From contig NZ_QWLB01000006.1 in the NCBI RefSeq assembly GCF_003574355.1, forward strand, positions 35,920 through 99,919: a stretch of 64,000 nucleotides of DNA. The letters are read 5' to 3'. The translations under genes and the position numbers were made by a program. The stretch's first letter is position 1. Each line of letters starts with the position of its first letter. Below the pieces are notes generated by a model. It saw nothing but the letters and a program-made list of their open reading frames with translations. It was not told where the DNA came from and searched no databases. Positions 32,952 through 41,662 of the stretch are shown here, in pieces. Source of the stretch: Meiothermus granaticius NBRC 107808. GTDB lineage: Bacteria; Deinococcota; Deinococci; Deinococcales; Thermaceae.

Positions 32952-34196
32952 TTATTTGATGATCTGTGGCACCACCTGCAGGCTCAAGGTCTGGCCGTTG
33001 CGCCAAATCTTGAGGCTAAGGGCCTCGCCAGGTTTTTTGCTCAGGATCGCCGAGCGCAGGTCGGTGATGTCGTTGACCGGGTTGCCGTCGGCTTCGATGA
33101 TCACATCGCCGTTAACCCCCAGCTCTACAGCCTGGCCGCTTTGGGTCATGAGTTGAACGGTCTTGGTAGCGGCCCGCAAACCGGCCTTGTCCGCTGGCCC
33201 CCCCTTCTCTACCTGCTGCACCATCAGACCATAATCCGGCAGCTTGTTCTGAGCCCGGATGTTGTCGGGATAGTAGTTGAGCGAGGGGTAGAGCGAGACC
33301 CCCAGGCGCGGGCGGCTCTTGGCCAACGTATCGGCGGTGAGCTTCTTACCGGCTTTGAGGTCGGGGAGATACTGTTTGGCAATGTTGATGGGGATGGCGA
33401 AACCGATCCCCGCAGACTGCCCTTCCCCACCGAATTGGGCGTTGGTGCTGTAGATGGCGGTGTTAATCCCGATCACCTGCCCTGCGCTGTTGAGCAGGGG
33501 CCCGCCGGAGTTGCCAGGGTTGATCGCGGCATCGGTCTGGATTACGCTGGGGATGAACCCGCTCTCATCGCCGATGGCCCCGGGGTTGCGCCGGATGGCC
33601 GAGACGATGCCCTCGGTGACGGTGAACTCGAGACCGAAGGGGTTACCCATCGCGATGGCTTTCTGCCCCACCTTGAGGGTATCGGAGTTGCCCAAGACCA
33701 TGGGCTTGAGCCGCTCCTTGGGGGCCTGCACCTTGATCAAGGCCATATCCAACGGCTGGGCCGTACCCACCACCTTGGCTGGATAGGCTTTGGGGTCGTT
33801 ATGGAAGCGTACCGTGATCTCGGTGGCCCCCTCCACCACATGGTAGTTGGTCAGAATCAAGCCGTCGCTATCAATCACAAACCCAGATCCCGTACCCTGA
33901 ACCGGCTGCTGCTGTAGGAAGGGGGCAAAGAAGTCGGGGGCGTTACCGCTCATGGTCGAGCTGGGCATGCTGCGCACCGAGACATACACCACCCCATCCC
34001 CGGTACGCTGCACGATGTCCACCGTGTTGCGCTCGTTCTCGAGCAGTCTCCCTTGATCTTGGCTCTGGGCCTGGGCCGCCTGAGCTTGGATGGTGTCAGG
34101 AGCCTGGGTCTGGCTGTTGCTAATCCCCCACCAGGCCACTCCCCCCACGATGATGGTCAGGATGCCAAATCCGAGGGCAGTATTTCTCATAGACAT
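32952..34196 (-). CDS. HtrA/DegP-type serine protease with PDZ domain
   Basis: A 414-residue S1C protease. A single N-terminal membrane anchor (TALGFGILTIIVGGVAWWGI) is followed by a Gln/Ala-rich linker and a trypsin-like domain with catalytic His119 (TNYHVVEG), Asp150 (DMALIKV) and Ser230 (GNSGGPLL). One PDZ domain (about 300-410) contains YGLMVQQVEKGGPADKAGL and GDVIIEADGNPVND. It degrades or refolds damaged envelope proteins. ATG 34196 is chosen because a repeated GGAGGAGGAGG lies eight bases upstream. Several paralogues are usual in Thermaceae. Confidence 0.95.
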   Translation of the reverse strand: MSMRNTALGFGILTIIVGGVAWWGISNSQTQAPDTIQAQAAQAQSQDQGRLLENERNTVDIVQRTGDGVVYVSVRSMPSSTMSGNAPDFFAPFLQQQPVQGTGSGFVIDSDGLILTNYHVVEGATEITVRFHNDPKAYPAKVVGTAQPLDMALIKVQAPKERLKPMVLGNSDTLKVGQKAIAMGNPFGLEFTVTEGIVSAIRRNPGAIGDESGFIPSVIQTDAAINPGNSGGPLLNSAGQVIGINTAIYSTNAQFGGEGQSAGIGFAIPINIAKQYLPDLKAGKKLTADTLAKSRPRLGVSLYPSLNYYPDNIRAQNKLPDYGLMVQQVEKGGPADKAGLRAATKTVQLMTQSGQAVELGVNGDVIIEADGNPVNDITDLRSAILSKKPGEALSLKIWRNGQTLSLQVVPQIIK

Positions 34197-34342
34197 CTCA
34201 AAAACCTCCTCCTCCAAGTCTAGTAAACCCCGGTTAAGCCATAGTGAAGACAGTTTATGAGAGGTTGGGCAAACCCAGGCCTAAAGCCCGCCGGCGTTCT
34301 CATAATCGGAGCCTCCCCGCCAGCCCAGCTCTGGATACCGGG

Positions 34343-35203
34343 CTAAACAAACACCACGGTCTTGTTGCCGTGAACCAAAATCCGGTCCTCCAGGTGCCAG
34401 CGCACCGCCCGGGCCAGCACCGTGCGCTCCAGGTCACGCCCCAGCCGCACCAGCTCCTCTACCCCCTGCCGGTGTGAGACTCGAGCCACATCCTGCTCGA
34501 TGATCGGGCCCTGATCCAGGGCCTCGGTGACATAGTGGGCGGTGGCTCCAATCAGCTTGACCCCGCGCACATAGGCCTGCTTGTAGGGGTTGGCCCCGAT
34601 GAAGGCGGGAAGAAAGGAGTGGTGGATGTTGATGATCCGGTAGGGGAACTGGGCCACGAAGGCCGGGCTGAGGATCTGCATATAGCGGGCCAGCACCACC
34701 AGGTCGGTGCCCTCCAGATAGGTCAGCATCGCGGCCTCGGCTTCCTCCTTGCGGTCTTTCTCCACCGGGACATGGTGATAGGGCAGGCCGAAGCGCTCCA
34801 CCTCGGCCCGCAGATCGGGGTGGTTGGAGAGCACCTGGGTAACCCTGCCGGGAAGCTCCCCGCCCTCATGCCGCCAGAGCAGCTCGAGCAGGGCGTGGTC
34901 GTATTTGGAGACCAAAATGGCCACTTTTTTGCGGTCGGCGGCGTAGCTGATCCGCCACTCCATGGCAAAGCGCGAGGCCACCGAGGCGGCAAAAGCCTTC
35001 TCCAAAACCTCCCGGGGGACATCCAGGTGGGGGGTCTGAAACTCCAACCGCATGAAAAACAGCCCGCCCTCGGGGTCGGTGGAGTGCTGATCCAAAGCGG
35101 TGATGTTGGCCCCGTGGTTGAACAAAAAGCCGCTGACCGCAGCCACAATGCCGGGGCGGTCGGGGCAGGTGATGAGCAGGCGGGCGGTGGTGTCGGCGTT
35201 CAT
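34343..35203 (-). CDS. purU: Formyltetrahydrofolate deformylase
   Basis: A 286-residue hydrolase releasing formate and THF from 10-formyl-THF. An N-terminal ACT domain ([20 protein letters not shown]) is followed by the formyltransferase-fold catalytic domain with [30 protein letters not shown] containing the catalytic His, and the Asp motif [13 protein letters not shown]. The ATG at 35203 follows TAGGCT by seven bases. It is two bases downstream of the ornithine cyclodeaminase-family gene and probably also cotranscribed with it. Confidence 0.95.
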   Translation of the reverse strand: MNADTTARLLITCPDRPGIVAAVSGFLFNHGANITALDQHSTDPEGGLFFMRLEFQTPHLDVPREVLEKAFAASVASRFAMEWRISYAADRKKVAILVSKYDHALLELLWRHEGGELPGRVTQVLSNHPDLRAEVERFGLPYHHVPVEKDRKEEAEAAMLTYLEGTDLVVLARYMQILSPAFVAQFPYRIINIHHSFLPAFIGANPYKQAYVRGVKLIGATAHYVTEALDQGPIIEQDVARVSHRQGVEELVRLGRDLERTVLARAVRWHLEDRILVHGNKTVVFV

Positions 35204-35205
35204 CC

Positions 35206-36090
35206 CTAAGAGCCTAGCATTCGCATCGCCAGCCGGGCCGCTGCCAGATCCCACAGCGCATGCCCCACGCTCTTAAACAGCACCGGCCCATCCTGGGGTC
35301 TGGGCCCCTCGAGCCCCCGCACCCTCCCCCAGTCCACCCCGGCCTGGATCAGGTCCCCGGCCTCGGCCCGGGCTCCCTCGAGGCTGTCCACGAAGACCCT
35401 CGAGCGCCGCACCAACCCGGCAGGAATCTCGGCCATCTCCGGCTGAAAGGCCCCCACCGCAGCGATAAAGGCATCCTCACGCACCCCCTCCGGCAGCACC
35501 GGGGTTCGGCTGGTGGTGGCGGTAACGATCAAGGAAACCTCGCCCAGAACCGCCTCGAGACTGGGGGCGGGCTCCCCCTCCAGGCCCAGGCTGCGAGCCT
35601 GAGCCACCAAGGCTTGGGCGTGCTCGAGGTTTCGAGAGGCGACATACACCTTTTTCACCCCCAGACCGCTGCGAAAAGCCTCGAGGTGGCCCCTCCCCTG
35701 CGTGCCCGCCCCCACGATCAGCATCGGCCCCTCTGGGTTGGGGGCCAGCTTCTGTGCGGCCAGCAGCGAAACCGCCGCGGTGCGCCGGGCCGTCACGGTG
35801 GCCCCGTCCAGCCCCAGCCGTCGCTCCCCGGTGCGGGTGTCCAGCACATACACCTCGGCCCGCACGCTGGGCTGCTGGCCGGGGTGCACGGTGACCTGCT
35901 TGACTATGGTGATTTCCGCGTCCGCAGCAGGCATCAAGAGCAGGGTGCCCCCACCTGGCAGCGGCATGACCAGCCGCTCAGGGGCCCACACCGTACCCGC
36001 CGCCTTATCCCGCAGGACGCGCTCGATGGCCTCGGCCAACTCGGGATAGGGCAACAGAGCCGCGGTCTGGGCCGCCGAAAGGAAATCCAT
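35206..36090 (-). CDS. Ornithine cyclodeaminase / mu-crystallin family enzyme
   Basis: A 294-residue NAD(P)-dependent enzyme of the ornithine cyclodeaminase/ketimine reductase family. The dinucleotide motif [16 protein letters not shown] is clear, and [18 protein letters not shown] and VKQVTVHPG are family segments binding substrate. Members include ornithine cyclodeaminase, alanine dehydrogenase and pyrroline-2-carboxylate reductase; the reaction here cannot be assigned. ATG 36090 is preferred; the upstream in-frame TTG at 36105 falls inside the -10 box TATTGT (36107-36102). It is divergent from moaB with overlapping promoter elements. Confidence 0.88.
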   Translation of the reverse strand: MDFLSAAQTAALLPYPELAEAIERVLRDKAAGTVWAPERLVMPLPGGGTLLLMPAADAEITIVKQVTVHPGQQPSVRAEVYVLDTRTGERRLGLDGATVTARRTAAVSLLAAQKLAPNPEGPMLIVGAGTQGRGHLEAFRSGLGVKKVYVASRNLEHAQALVAQARSLGLEGEPAPSLEAVLGEVSLIVTATTSRTPVLPEGVREDAFIAAVGAFQPEMAEIPAGLVRRSRVFVDSLEGARAEAGDLIQAGVDWGRVRGLEGPRPQDGPVLFKSVGHALWDLAAARLAMRMLGS

Positions 36091-36100
36091 CTCCAGAAGA

Positions 36101-36107
36101 TACAATA
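36101..36107. promoter_or_regulatory. Overlapping divergent -10 boxes
   Basis: Plus-strand TACAAT (36101-36106) is six bases before the moaB ATG at 36113. Minus-strand TATTGT (36107-36102) serves the cyclodeaminase gene. The hexamers share five base pairs. Confidence 0.55.
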
Positions 36108-36112
36108 CCCCT

Positions 36113-36625
36113 ATGTCTGAGAGTACCGATCAACATAGAAAAATTGCCCACTCCAAAGGCCCGGTGGCCCTGGCCATCGTAACCGTCTCCGACACCCGCA
36201 CCCCCGAAAGCGATACCAACTTCCACTACCTCCGCCCCGAGATCGAGCGGCTGGGCCACAGCGTGGTGGGGTACCGCCTCATCAAGGATGAGCCCGAGCA
36301 GGTTGAGGCGGCCCTTGAGGAGATGGTGAACCGCGGGGCTCAGGTCATCCTCTTCAACGGCGGGACCGGGATCGCCCCGCGCGACACCACCTTCGATGTG
36401 CTGAGCCGGAAGCTCGAGAAGACCATGCCCGGTTTTGGCGAGCTGTTCCGGATGCTCTCCTACGGTGAGGTCGGCTCGGCAGCCATGCTCAGCCGGGCCA
36501 CCGCGGGCACCTACCGCCGGCGGGTGGTGATCTCCACCCCAGGCTCGCCCAACGCGGTGCAGGTGGCCTGGACCAAGCTGATCGCGCCGGAGCTCGAGCA
36601 CCTGGCCTGGGAGGTGGCGCGGTAG
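36113..36625 (+). CDS. moaB: Molybdenum cofactor biosynthesis protein MoaB/MogA family
   Basis: A 170-residue MoaB-type molybdopterin-binding protein. The pattern [14 protein letters not shown], the [13 protein letters not shown] loop and [20 protein letters not shown] match MoaB/MogA adenylyltransferases of cofactor assembly. moaA, an earlier step of the same pathway, lies 10 kb downstream at 46016. The message is probably leaderless. Confidence 0.93.
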   Translation: MSESTDQHRKIAHSKGPVALAIVTVSDTRTPESDTNFHYLRPEIERLGHSVVGYRLIKDEPEQVEAALEEMVNRGAQVILFNGGTGIAPRDTTFDVLSRKLEKTMPGFGELFRMLSYGEVGSAAMLSRATAGTYRRRVVISTPGSPNAVQVAWTKLIAPELEHLAWEVAR

Positions 36626-36682
36626 CCGTTGGCGTATCCCCAGCGGCCTCACCCAAGCCTTCTCCTTTAGGCCTGCGGCCAG

Positions 36683-36688
36683 TACCAT
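36683..36688 (+). promoter_or_regulatory. -10 box of mutS (leaderless)
   Basis: TACCAT six bases before the ATG at 36695; TTCTCC at 36660-36665 is a weak -35 candidate at 17-bp spacing. Confidence 0.5.
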
Positions 36689-36694
36689 ACCCCC

Positions 36695-39217
36695 ATGAAC
36701 CTCAAGGGCCAGGGAGCCGGTCCCTTGCCTCCCCTGCTCCAGCAGTATGTGGAGTTGCGCGACGCTTATCCCGACTACCTCCTGTTGTTTCAGGTCGGCG
36801 ATTTCTACGAGACCTTTGGTGAGGACGCCGAGCGGCTCTCCAAAGCCACCGGGATCTTCCTGACGCACAAGACCAGCAAGGACTTCACCACCCCCATGGC
36901 CGGAATCCCGGTGCGCTCGGGGGATACGTACCTCGAGCGCCTGCTCAAGCTGGGCTTCCGGGTGGCTGTGGCCGAACAGATGGAGCTGGCCACCGATACC
37001 GAGGGGCTGGTGCGCCGTGAGGTCACTCAGCTCCTGACCCCAGGCACCATCCTGCAAGAAAACCTGCTGCGCCCTGAGGCCAACTACTTGGCCGCGCTGG
37101 CCACCGGGGATGGATATGGGCTGGCCCTGCTGGACGTCAGCACTGGGGAGTTTCGCGGAACCCTGCTCTATGGCAAGAACACTGTTTACGACGAACTTTT
37201 CCGCTATCGCCCGGCGGAGGTGCTGCTGGCTCCAGAACTCTACGGCCATGAAGCTTTCCTGGCCGAGTTTGGACGGCGCTTCCCGGTGATGATCTCCGAG
37301 GGGAGCTTCGACCTCGAGGCCGCCCAATCCGCTCTGGAGGCCCAGTTCGGTAGCCTGCCGCAGGGGCTCGAGGCCCCAGCTTTGCGGCGTGCCGCAGGAG
37401 CCCTGGTGCGCTACGCGCTGCGCTCACAAGACGGTTCCCTGCCCCAGGTACGCAACTTTGTGCGCTACGACCCCAGCCTGTTCATGCAGATCGGGGAGAG
37501 CACCCTTCGCACCCTGGAAATCTACGAGCCCAGCTCGGTGGGTGAGCGCAGCGAGTCCCGAACCTTGCTGGGGGTGCTGGGTCTAACCCGCACCGCCCCT
37601 GGGCGGCGCTTGCTGCGGGCCTGGCTGCGCCATCCGCTCCTCGAGGAAGCCCCTTTGCAGGCCAGGCTGGACGCGGTGGAGGCGTTGGTCCGGGATGGAG
37701 TGCTGCGGGCTGAGGTGCGCAAAGTGCTCTACCGGATGCACGACCTCGAGCGCCTCTCGAGCCGGCTTCTGGCCCAGCGGGCCTCGGCCCGCGACCTGAG
37801 CGCTCTGGAACGCAGCCTCTCCCTGCTGCCGGAGCTTTCGGCCCTGCTCCAGGGCTTCACCCCTCTGGCAAGCCTCTGTGAGCGCCTGCCCAACCTCTCC
37901 GAAGCCGCCGACCGGGTGCGGGCGGCCCTGGTCTCGGATCCTCCCCTCAAGCTCACCGAGGGAGGACTGATCCGCGAGGGCTTTGACCCCGACCTAGACG
38001 GGTTGCGCCACCGCGCCGAAGAGGGGCGAGGTTGGATCGCGGGGCTGGAAAACACGGTGCGCGAAACCACCCAGATCCCCACGCTTAAGGTGGGGTACAA
38101 TGCGGTGTTCGGCTATTACCTGGAGGTCACCCGCCCCTACTACGACTCGGTGCCCAAGGACTGGCGTGCGGTACAAACCCTCAAAGACCGGATGCGCTTC
38201 ACCACCCCTGAGCTCAAAGAGCAAGAGCGCAAGATTCTACAGGCCGAGAGCGAGGCCATCAAGCGCGAGTACGCGGTGTTTCTCGAGCTGCGCGAGGCTC
38301 TAGCTCAGTACGCCGACGAGGTGCGCCAGGCCGCACAGGTCCTGGCCGAGCTTGACGTCTATGCGGCCCTGGCCGAAGCCGCCACTGAGTACGGCTACAC
38401 CCGGCCCCGGTTTACCCAGGATGGCACCCTAGAAATCCGGGGTGGGCGGCACGCGGTGGTCGAGCGCAGCGTTAGCTTCATCGCCAACGACCTCAGCCTG
38501 AGCCCCTCGGCTCGGCTCCTGATCCTGACCGGGCCCAACATGTCGGGAAAGTCAACTTACCTGCGCCAGACCGCACTCATCGCCCTGCTGGCTCAGATCG
38601 GCTCGTTTGTACCGGCGGAGTCGGCCACGCTGCCGCTTTTCGACCGTATCTACACCCGCATCGGGGCCTCGGACGACATCGCCGGGGGACGCAGCACCTT
38701 CATGGTGGAGATGGAGGAGCTGGCCACAATCTTGCAGCACGCCACCGCACAAAGCCTGGTGTTGCTGGACGAGATCGGGCGCGGTACCAGCACCTACGAT
38801 GGGCTTTCACTGGCTTGGGCGGCTTGCGAGCACCTGCACAACCTGACCAAAGCCTACACCCTGTTTGCCACCCACTACTTCGAGCTTACCGCGTTGGCCA
38901 ATCACCTGTCTGGGGCGCGGAACTTTCACGTCGCGGCCAAAGAAGAGGCCGGGGGGCTAGTCTTTTACCATCAGGTATTGCCCGGTCCGGCCAGTCAGAG
39001 CTATGGCCTCGAGGTCGCCCGCCTGGCCGGAGTCCCGCACCCAATCCTAGTACGGGCCCAAGCCCTGCTGCAGGCGCTCGAGGCTGGGCGCAGTGACCGG
39101 ACCCAGGAGGTGCTGGAGGAGCTCTTGAGCACCGACCTGACCCGCTTGAGCCCGCTCGAGGCCCTGCTGCTGTTGGGTCGGTTGCAGGAAAAACTGCAAC
39201 GCGTCTTGCCCGCCTGA
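36695..39217 (+). CDS. mutS: DNA mismatch repair protein MutS
   Basis: An 840-residue MutS. The mismatch-binding Phe-Tyr-Glu is at 37-39 (GDFYETFGED). The C-terminal ATPase has Walker A GPNMSGKSTYLRQ (from residue 613), signature ASDDIAGGRSTFMVEM, Walker B LVLLDEIGRGTSTYDG and the FATHYFELT His motif. It detects mismatches and recruits MutL, whose gene starts 78 bp downstream in the same direction. Confidence 0.98.
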   Translation: MNLKGQGAGPLPPLLQQYVELRDAYPDYLLLFQVGDFYETFGEDAERLSKATGIFLTHKTSKDFTTPMAGIPVRSGDTYLERLLKLGFRVAVAEQMELATDTEGLVRREVTQLLTPGTILQENLLRPEANYLAALATGDGYGLALLDVSTGEFRGTLLYGKNTVYDELFRYRPAEVLLAPELYGHEAFLAEFGRRFPVMISEGSFDLEAAQSALEAQFGSLPQGLEAPALRRAAGALVRYALRSQDGSLPQVRNFVRYDPSLFMQIGESTLRTLEIYEPSSVGERSESRTLLGVLGLTRTAPGRRLLRAWLRHPLLEEAPLQARLDAVEALVRDGVLRAEVRKVLYRMHDLERLSSRLLAQRASARDLSALERSLSLLPELSALLQGFTPLASLCERLPNLSEAADRVRAALVSDPPLKLTEGGLIREGFDPDLDGLRHRAEEGRGWIAGLENTVRETTQIPTLKVGYNAVFGYYLEVTRPYYDSVPKDWRAVQTLKDRMRFTTPELKEQERKILQAESEAIKREYAVFLELREALAQYADEVRQAAQVLAELDVYAALAEAATEYGYTRPRFTQDGTLEIRGGRHAVVERSVSFIANDLSLSPSARLLILTGPNMSGKSTYLRQTALIALLAQIGSFVPAESATLPLFDRIYTRIGASDDIAGGRSTFMVEMEELATILQHATAQSLVLLDEIGRGTSTYDGLSLAWAACEHLHNLTKAYTLFATHYFELTALANHLSGARNFHVAAKEEAGGLVFYHQVLPGPASQSYGLEVARLAGVPHPILVRAQALLQALEAGRSDRTQEVLEELLSTDLTRLSPLEALLLLGRLQEKLQRVLPA

Positions 39218-39295
39218 GGCCAGGTTGGGTGTAGATTGAAAGCTCAGCGAAGCGCAGAGGCCAAGAACCTCGCTTTAGCCCTTCGACCCCTTGCC

Positions 39296-40927
39296 ATGAG
39301 CATCCGCAAACTCCCCCCCGAGCTGGTGCGCGAGATTGCCGCTGGAGAGGTGATCTCCGGGGTAACCGATGTGGCGCGGGAACTGCTCGAGAACGCCCTG
39401 GATGCTGGGGCCACCCGCATTCAGATCGAACTGTGGGGGGGTGGTCAGGACAGGATCGTGGTCACGGATAACGGCTCCGGCATTCCTGTAGAAGAACTGG
39501 CCCTGGCCCTAGAGCCCCACGCCACCAGCAAACTTGGCGACCTCAGCCACATCCGGACACTCGGCTTTCGCGGGGAAGGGCTGTGGGCCATCCGCCAAGC
39601 CGCCCACATCCGTCTGACCAGCCGACCCGCCCATCAGCTCGGCGGCGCGACGCTAACCGCTTTCGGGGATGAAACCCGGCTCGAGCAGCACCCCGCCCCC
39701 GCCGGAACCAAGGTCGAGGTTTCGTCCCTGTTTGCTCATCTACCTGCCCGGAGAAAAGCCCTCGAGGCCCCCAGCCAAGAGGCCCGGCAGGTGCTCTTTC
39801 TGGTCTCTCGCTATCTGCTGCACCGCCCTGAGGTGGCCCTGCGGCTGGTGGTGGACGGGGAGGAGAAGCTCAACCACGCCTCGGGAAGCCAGACCGAGGC
39901 GGCCAAGCTGATCTGGGGGCCGGTGGTGGCCAATCGCCTCCTGGCCTTGGAAAGCGGCCAGGGAGAGTTTAGGCTCCGTGGGCTGCTCTCGAGGCCCGAG
40001 CTCTCGCGGCCTCGCCGTGACCGGCTGCTGCTGGCCCTCAATGGCCGTCCGGTGGAGTGGCCGGAGCCCCTGCTGCAAGCGCTGCTGTCCGCGTATAGGG
40101 AGCTGTTGCCCAATGGGCAGTATCCCCTGGGGGTGCTGAATCTGGAGCTGCCTCTAGAGCGCGTTTTGGTCAACACCTCGCCGGACAAGTCTAGGGTTCG
40201 GCTGATCGAGCCCGAAGCCATTGCGGAGTTCCTGGGCGGTGCGGTACAGGGCCTGCTCTCGGCGCACCCGCTGGCGAGGGCTCTCCCCGAGCCCACCCCC
40301 CTGAGTGGTCCGGTTCCGGCCCGGCCATCCAGCTTTCCCAGGCTGCGTTACCTGGGAAATTTCCGCAACCTGTACCTGCTGGCCGAGGCCGAGGAGGAGC
40401 TCTATGTGGTGGATCAACACGCCGCCCATGAGCGGATCGTGTACGAAGAACTCTCGCGGCGCTATCGCCTGGAAGCGCCTCTCGAGCTGCCCCACCCCGA
40501 ACTCATCAGCCTGAGCCTGAGCGAGGAAGCCTACTACGCCGAGCGGGCCGAGGAGCTGAGCGCAGCCGGGCTGGTGCTCGAGGCCTTTGGGCCTCAGCGA
40601 TACCGCATCCGCAGCGTTCCGGCCTTTCTGGCGGGGCACCCCTCCCTGATCCCCGAGGTGGTCAGGGGCAGCCTGGGCAGCTCCAGCTTCGAGGCCGCAT
40701 GGCGAACGGTGCTGGCCCGGCTGGCCTGTTTGCCCGCGATCCGGGCGGGGCACCCCCTCTCGAGCGGCTCAGCCCAGGCCCTGCTCGATGCCCTGCAGGG
40801 CTGTGAGCTGCCCTGGACCTGTCCCCACGGGCGCCCCACCGCACTGGTTCTGGGGGAGCTCGAGCTGGCCCGGCGCTTTGGGCGGCGGGGGGTCCGGGCG
40901 GTAGAGCGCAGCCGGGTAGGGTTATAA
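39296..40927 (+). CDS. mutL: DNA mismatch repair protein MutL, endonuclease type
   Basis: A 543-residue MutL. The GHKL ATPase domain starts IRKLPPELVREIAAGEVISG, with Glu29 and Asn33 in ARELLENALDAGA, then VVTDNGSGIP and TLGFRGEGLW. The C-terminal domain has the nicking motif DQHA(x2)E(x4)E, DQHAAHERIVYEE from residue 373, and CPHGRPT near the end, so this MutL should be a latent endonuclease as in organisms lacking MutH. Start set at ATG 39296, where family homology begins; an upstream TTG (39236) would add 20 residues and overlap TAGATT (39232-39237), the likely -10 box. No ribosome-binding site is visible. Confidence 0.95.
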   Translation: MSIRKLPPELVREIAAGEVISGVTDVARELLENALDAGATRIQIELWGGGQDRIVVTDNGSGIPVEELALALEPHATSKLGDLSHIRTLGFRGEGLWAIRQAAHIRLTSRPAHQLGGATLTAFGDETRLEQHPAPAGTKVEVSSLFAHLPARRKALEAPSQEARQVLFLVSRYLLHRPEVALRLVVDGEEKLNHASGSQTEAAKLIWGPVVANRLLALESGQGEFRLRGLLSRPELSRPRRDRLLLALNGRPVEWPEPLLQALLSAYRELLPNGQYPLGVLNLELPLERVLVNTSPDKSRVRLIEPEAIAEFLGGAVQGLLSAHPLARALPEPTPLSGPVPARPSSFPRLRYLGNFRNLYLLAEAEEELYVVDQHAAHERIVYEELSRRYRLEAPLELPHPELISLSLSEEAYYAERAEELSAAGLVLEAFGPQRYRIRSVPAFLAGHPSLIPEVVRGSLGSSSFEAAWRTVLARLACLPAIRAGHPLSSGSAQALLDALQGCELPWTCPHGRPTALVLGELELARRFGRRGVRAVERSRVGL

Positions 40928-40946
40928 ATCCCCCCAAACCGGGTGC

Positions 40947-40952
40947 TAAACT
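40947..40952 (+). promoter_or_regulatory. -10 box of clpS that decides its start
   Basis: TAAACT is only two bases before the ATG at 40955 but eight before the GTG at 40961, so the GTG should be the first codon of a leaderless message. Confidence 0.5.
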
Positions 40953-40960
40953 GCATGGGT

Positions 40961-41257
40961 GTGAGCGATACCGCTACCCGCACCCAACCCCGAACCCAGA
41001 CCCGCACCCCACCGCAGTACAAGGTGCTGCTGCTCAATGACGACTACACCCCCATGGACTTTGTGGTGGAGGTGTTGATGCGGTTCTTTGGCAAGAGCGA
41101 GCTCGAGGCGGTGCGGGTCATGCTCGAGGTACACCACGCCGGGGTGGGGGTGGCGGGGGTTTACCCCTTCGAGATCGCCGAGACCAAGGTGGCCCAGGTA
41201 ACGCGGGCCGCCCAGCAGGCCGAGTACCCGCTACAGTGCACCCTAGAACCGGAGTAA
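40961..41257 (+). CDS. clpS: ATP-dependent Clp protease adaptor ClpS
   Basis: A 98-residue adaptor that delivers N-degron substrates to ClpA/ClpC-type unfoldases. The disordered N-terminal extension (Thr/Arg/Gln-rich) is followed by the core [20 protein letters not shown] with the NDD motif for the N-end residue, then [20 protein letters not shown]. The GTG start is set by the -10 box; ATG 40955 would add two residues. Confidence 0.94.
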   Translation: MSDTATRTQPRTQTRTPPQYKVLLLNDDYTPMDFVVEVLMRFFGKSELEAVRVMLEVHHAGVGVAGVYPFEIAETKVAQVTRAAQQAEYPLQCTLEPE

Positions 41258-41486
41258 ACCCAAATGAAGCCAGGGCTGGGCCAGACTGCTGGGTTCGACT
41301 TTCACCTTACGGTCAAATTCAGAATTATTTTATTCTCGGGTGAGAGGGGGTATCCCCCGAAGGCAGGCCCCCTCCGAGCAGCCCCACCGGTGCCCAGAAA
41401 CCCCCGTCCCCGAGCGCACATTTTCCCCGCCCTGGCCCCTGGTCTGACGCGGGGATGCTCTCATAAATCCTGCCAAATACGCAAAG

Positions 41487-41513
41487 ACCGGTATGCTACA
41501 ATCCCATACCGGT
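41487..41513. repeat. 9-bp inverted repeat downstream of the tRNA gene
   Basis: Arms ACCGGTATG (41487-41495) and CATACCGGT (41505-41513) with a 9-base loop. On the minus strand, 24 bp after the tRNA, it is followed by CTTTGCG, so it may be the tRNA terminator. The remaining gene-free interval 41258-41486 shows only an AT-rich patch near 41320 and a short GGGGGTATCCCCC hairpin near 41346. Confidence 0.55.
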
Positions 41514-41537
41514 GTGCGTGCAACTTTAGCTTGACGA

Positions 41538-41613
41538 TGGCGCGCCTGACAGGACTCGAACCTGTGGCCTTTCGCTCCGGAGGCGAACGCTCTATCCACT
41601 GAGCTACAGGCGC
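41538..41613 (-). tRNA. tRNA-Arg (anticodon CCG)
   Basis: A 76-nt cloverleaf on the minus strand. Acceptor GCGCCTG pairs with CAGGCGC, discriminator G, and the CCA end is encoded. The D-arm contains AGCTCAGTGGATAGAGC, the anticodon loop is CTCCGGA between TTCGC/GCGAA, and the T-arm is ACAGGTTCGAGTCCTGT. The anticodon CCG reads CGG arginine codons. Confidence 0.96.
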
Positions 41614-41633
41614 GTGCGAATAAAGCAAAGACG

Positions 41634-41662
41634 AGGGTAGCACCACCATAGGAGGCAGTCAA
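41634..41662 (-). promoter_or_regulatory. Promoter of tRNA-Arg
   Basis: On the minus strand TTGACT (41662-41657), a 17-bp spacer and TACCCT (41639-41634), about 20 bases before the mature tRNA 5' end. The -35 box lies immediately next to the divergent gene's GTG start and overlaps the region of its ribosome-binding site. Confidence 0.7.

Noticed and set aside
36005..37327. A 440-codon open frame on the minus strand
   Set aside because: It lies opposite moaB and the first part of mutS, lacks family signatures and is explained by the high GC at third codon positions.
39236..39295. Twenty-residue N-terminal extension of MutL
   Set aside because: The TTG start overlaps a TAGATT -10-like box and family homology begins at the ATG at 39296.
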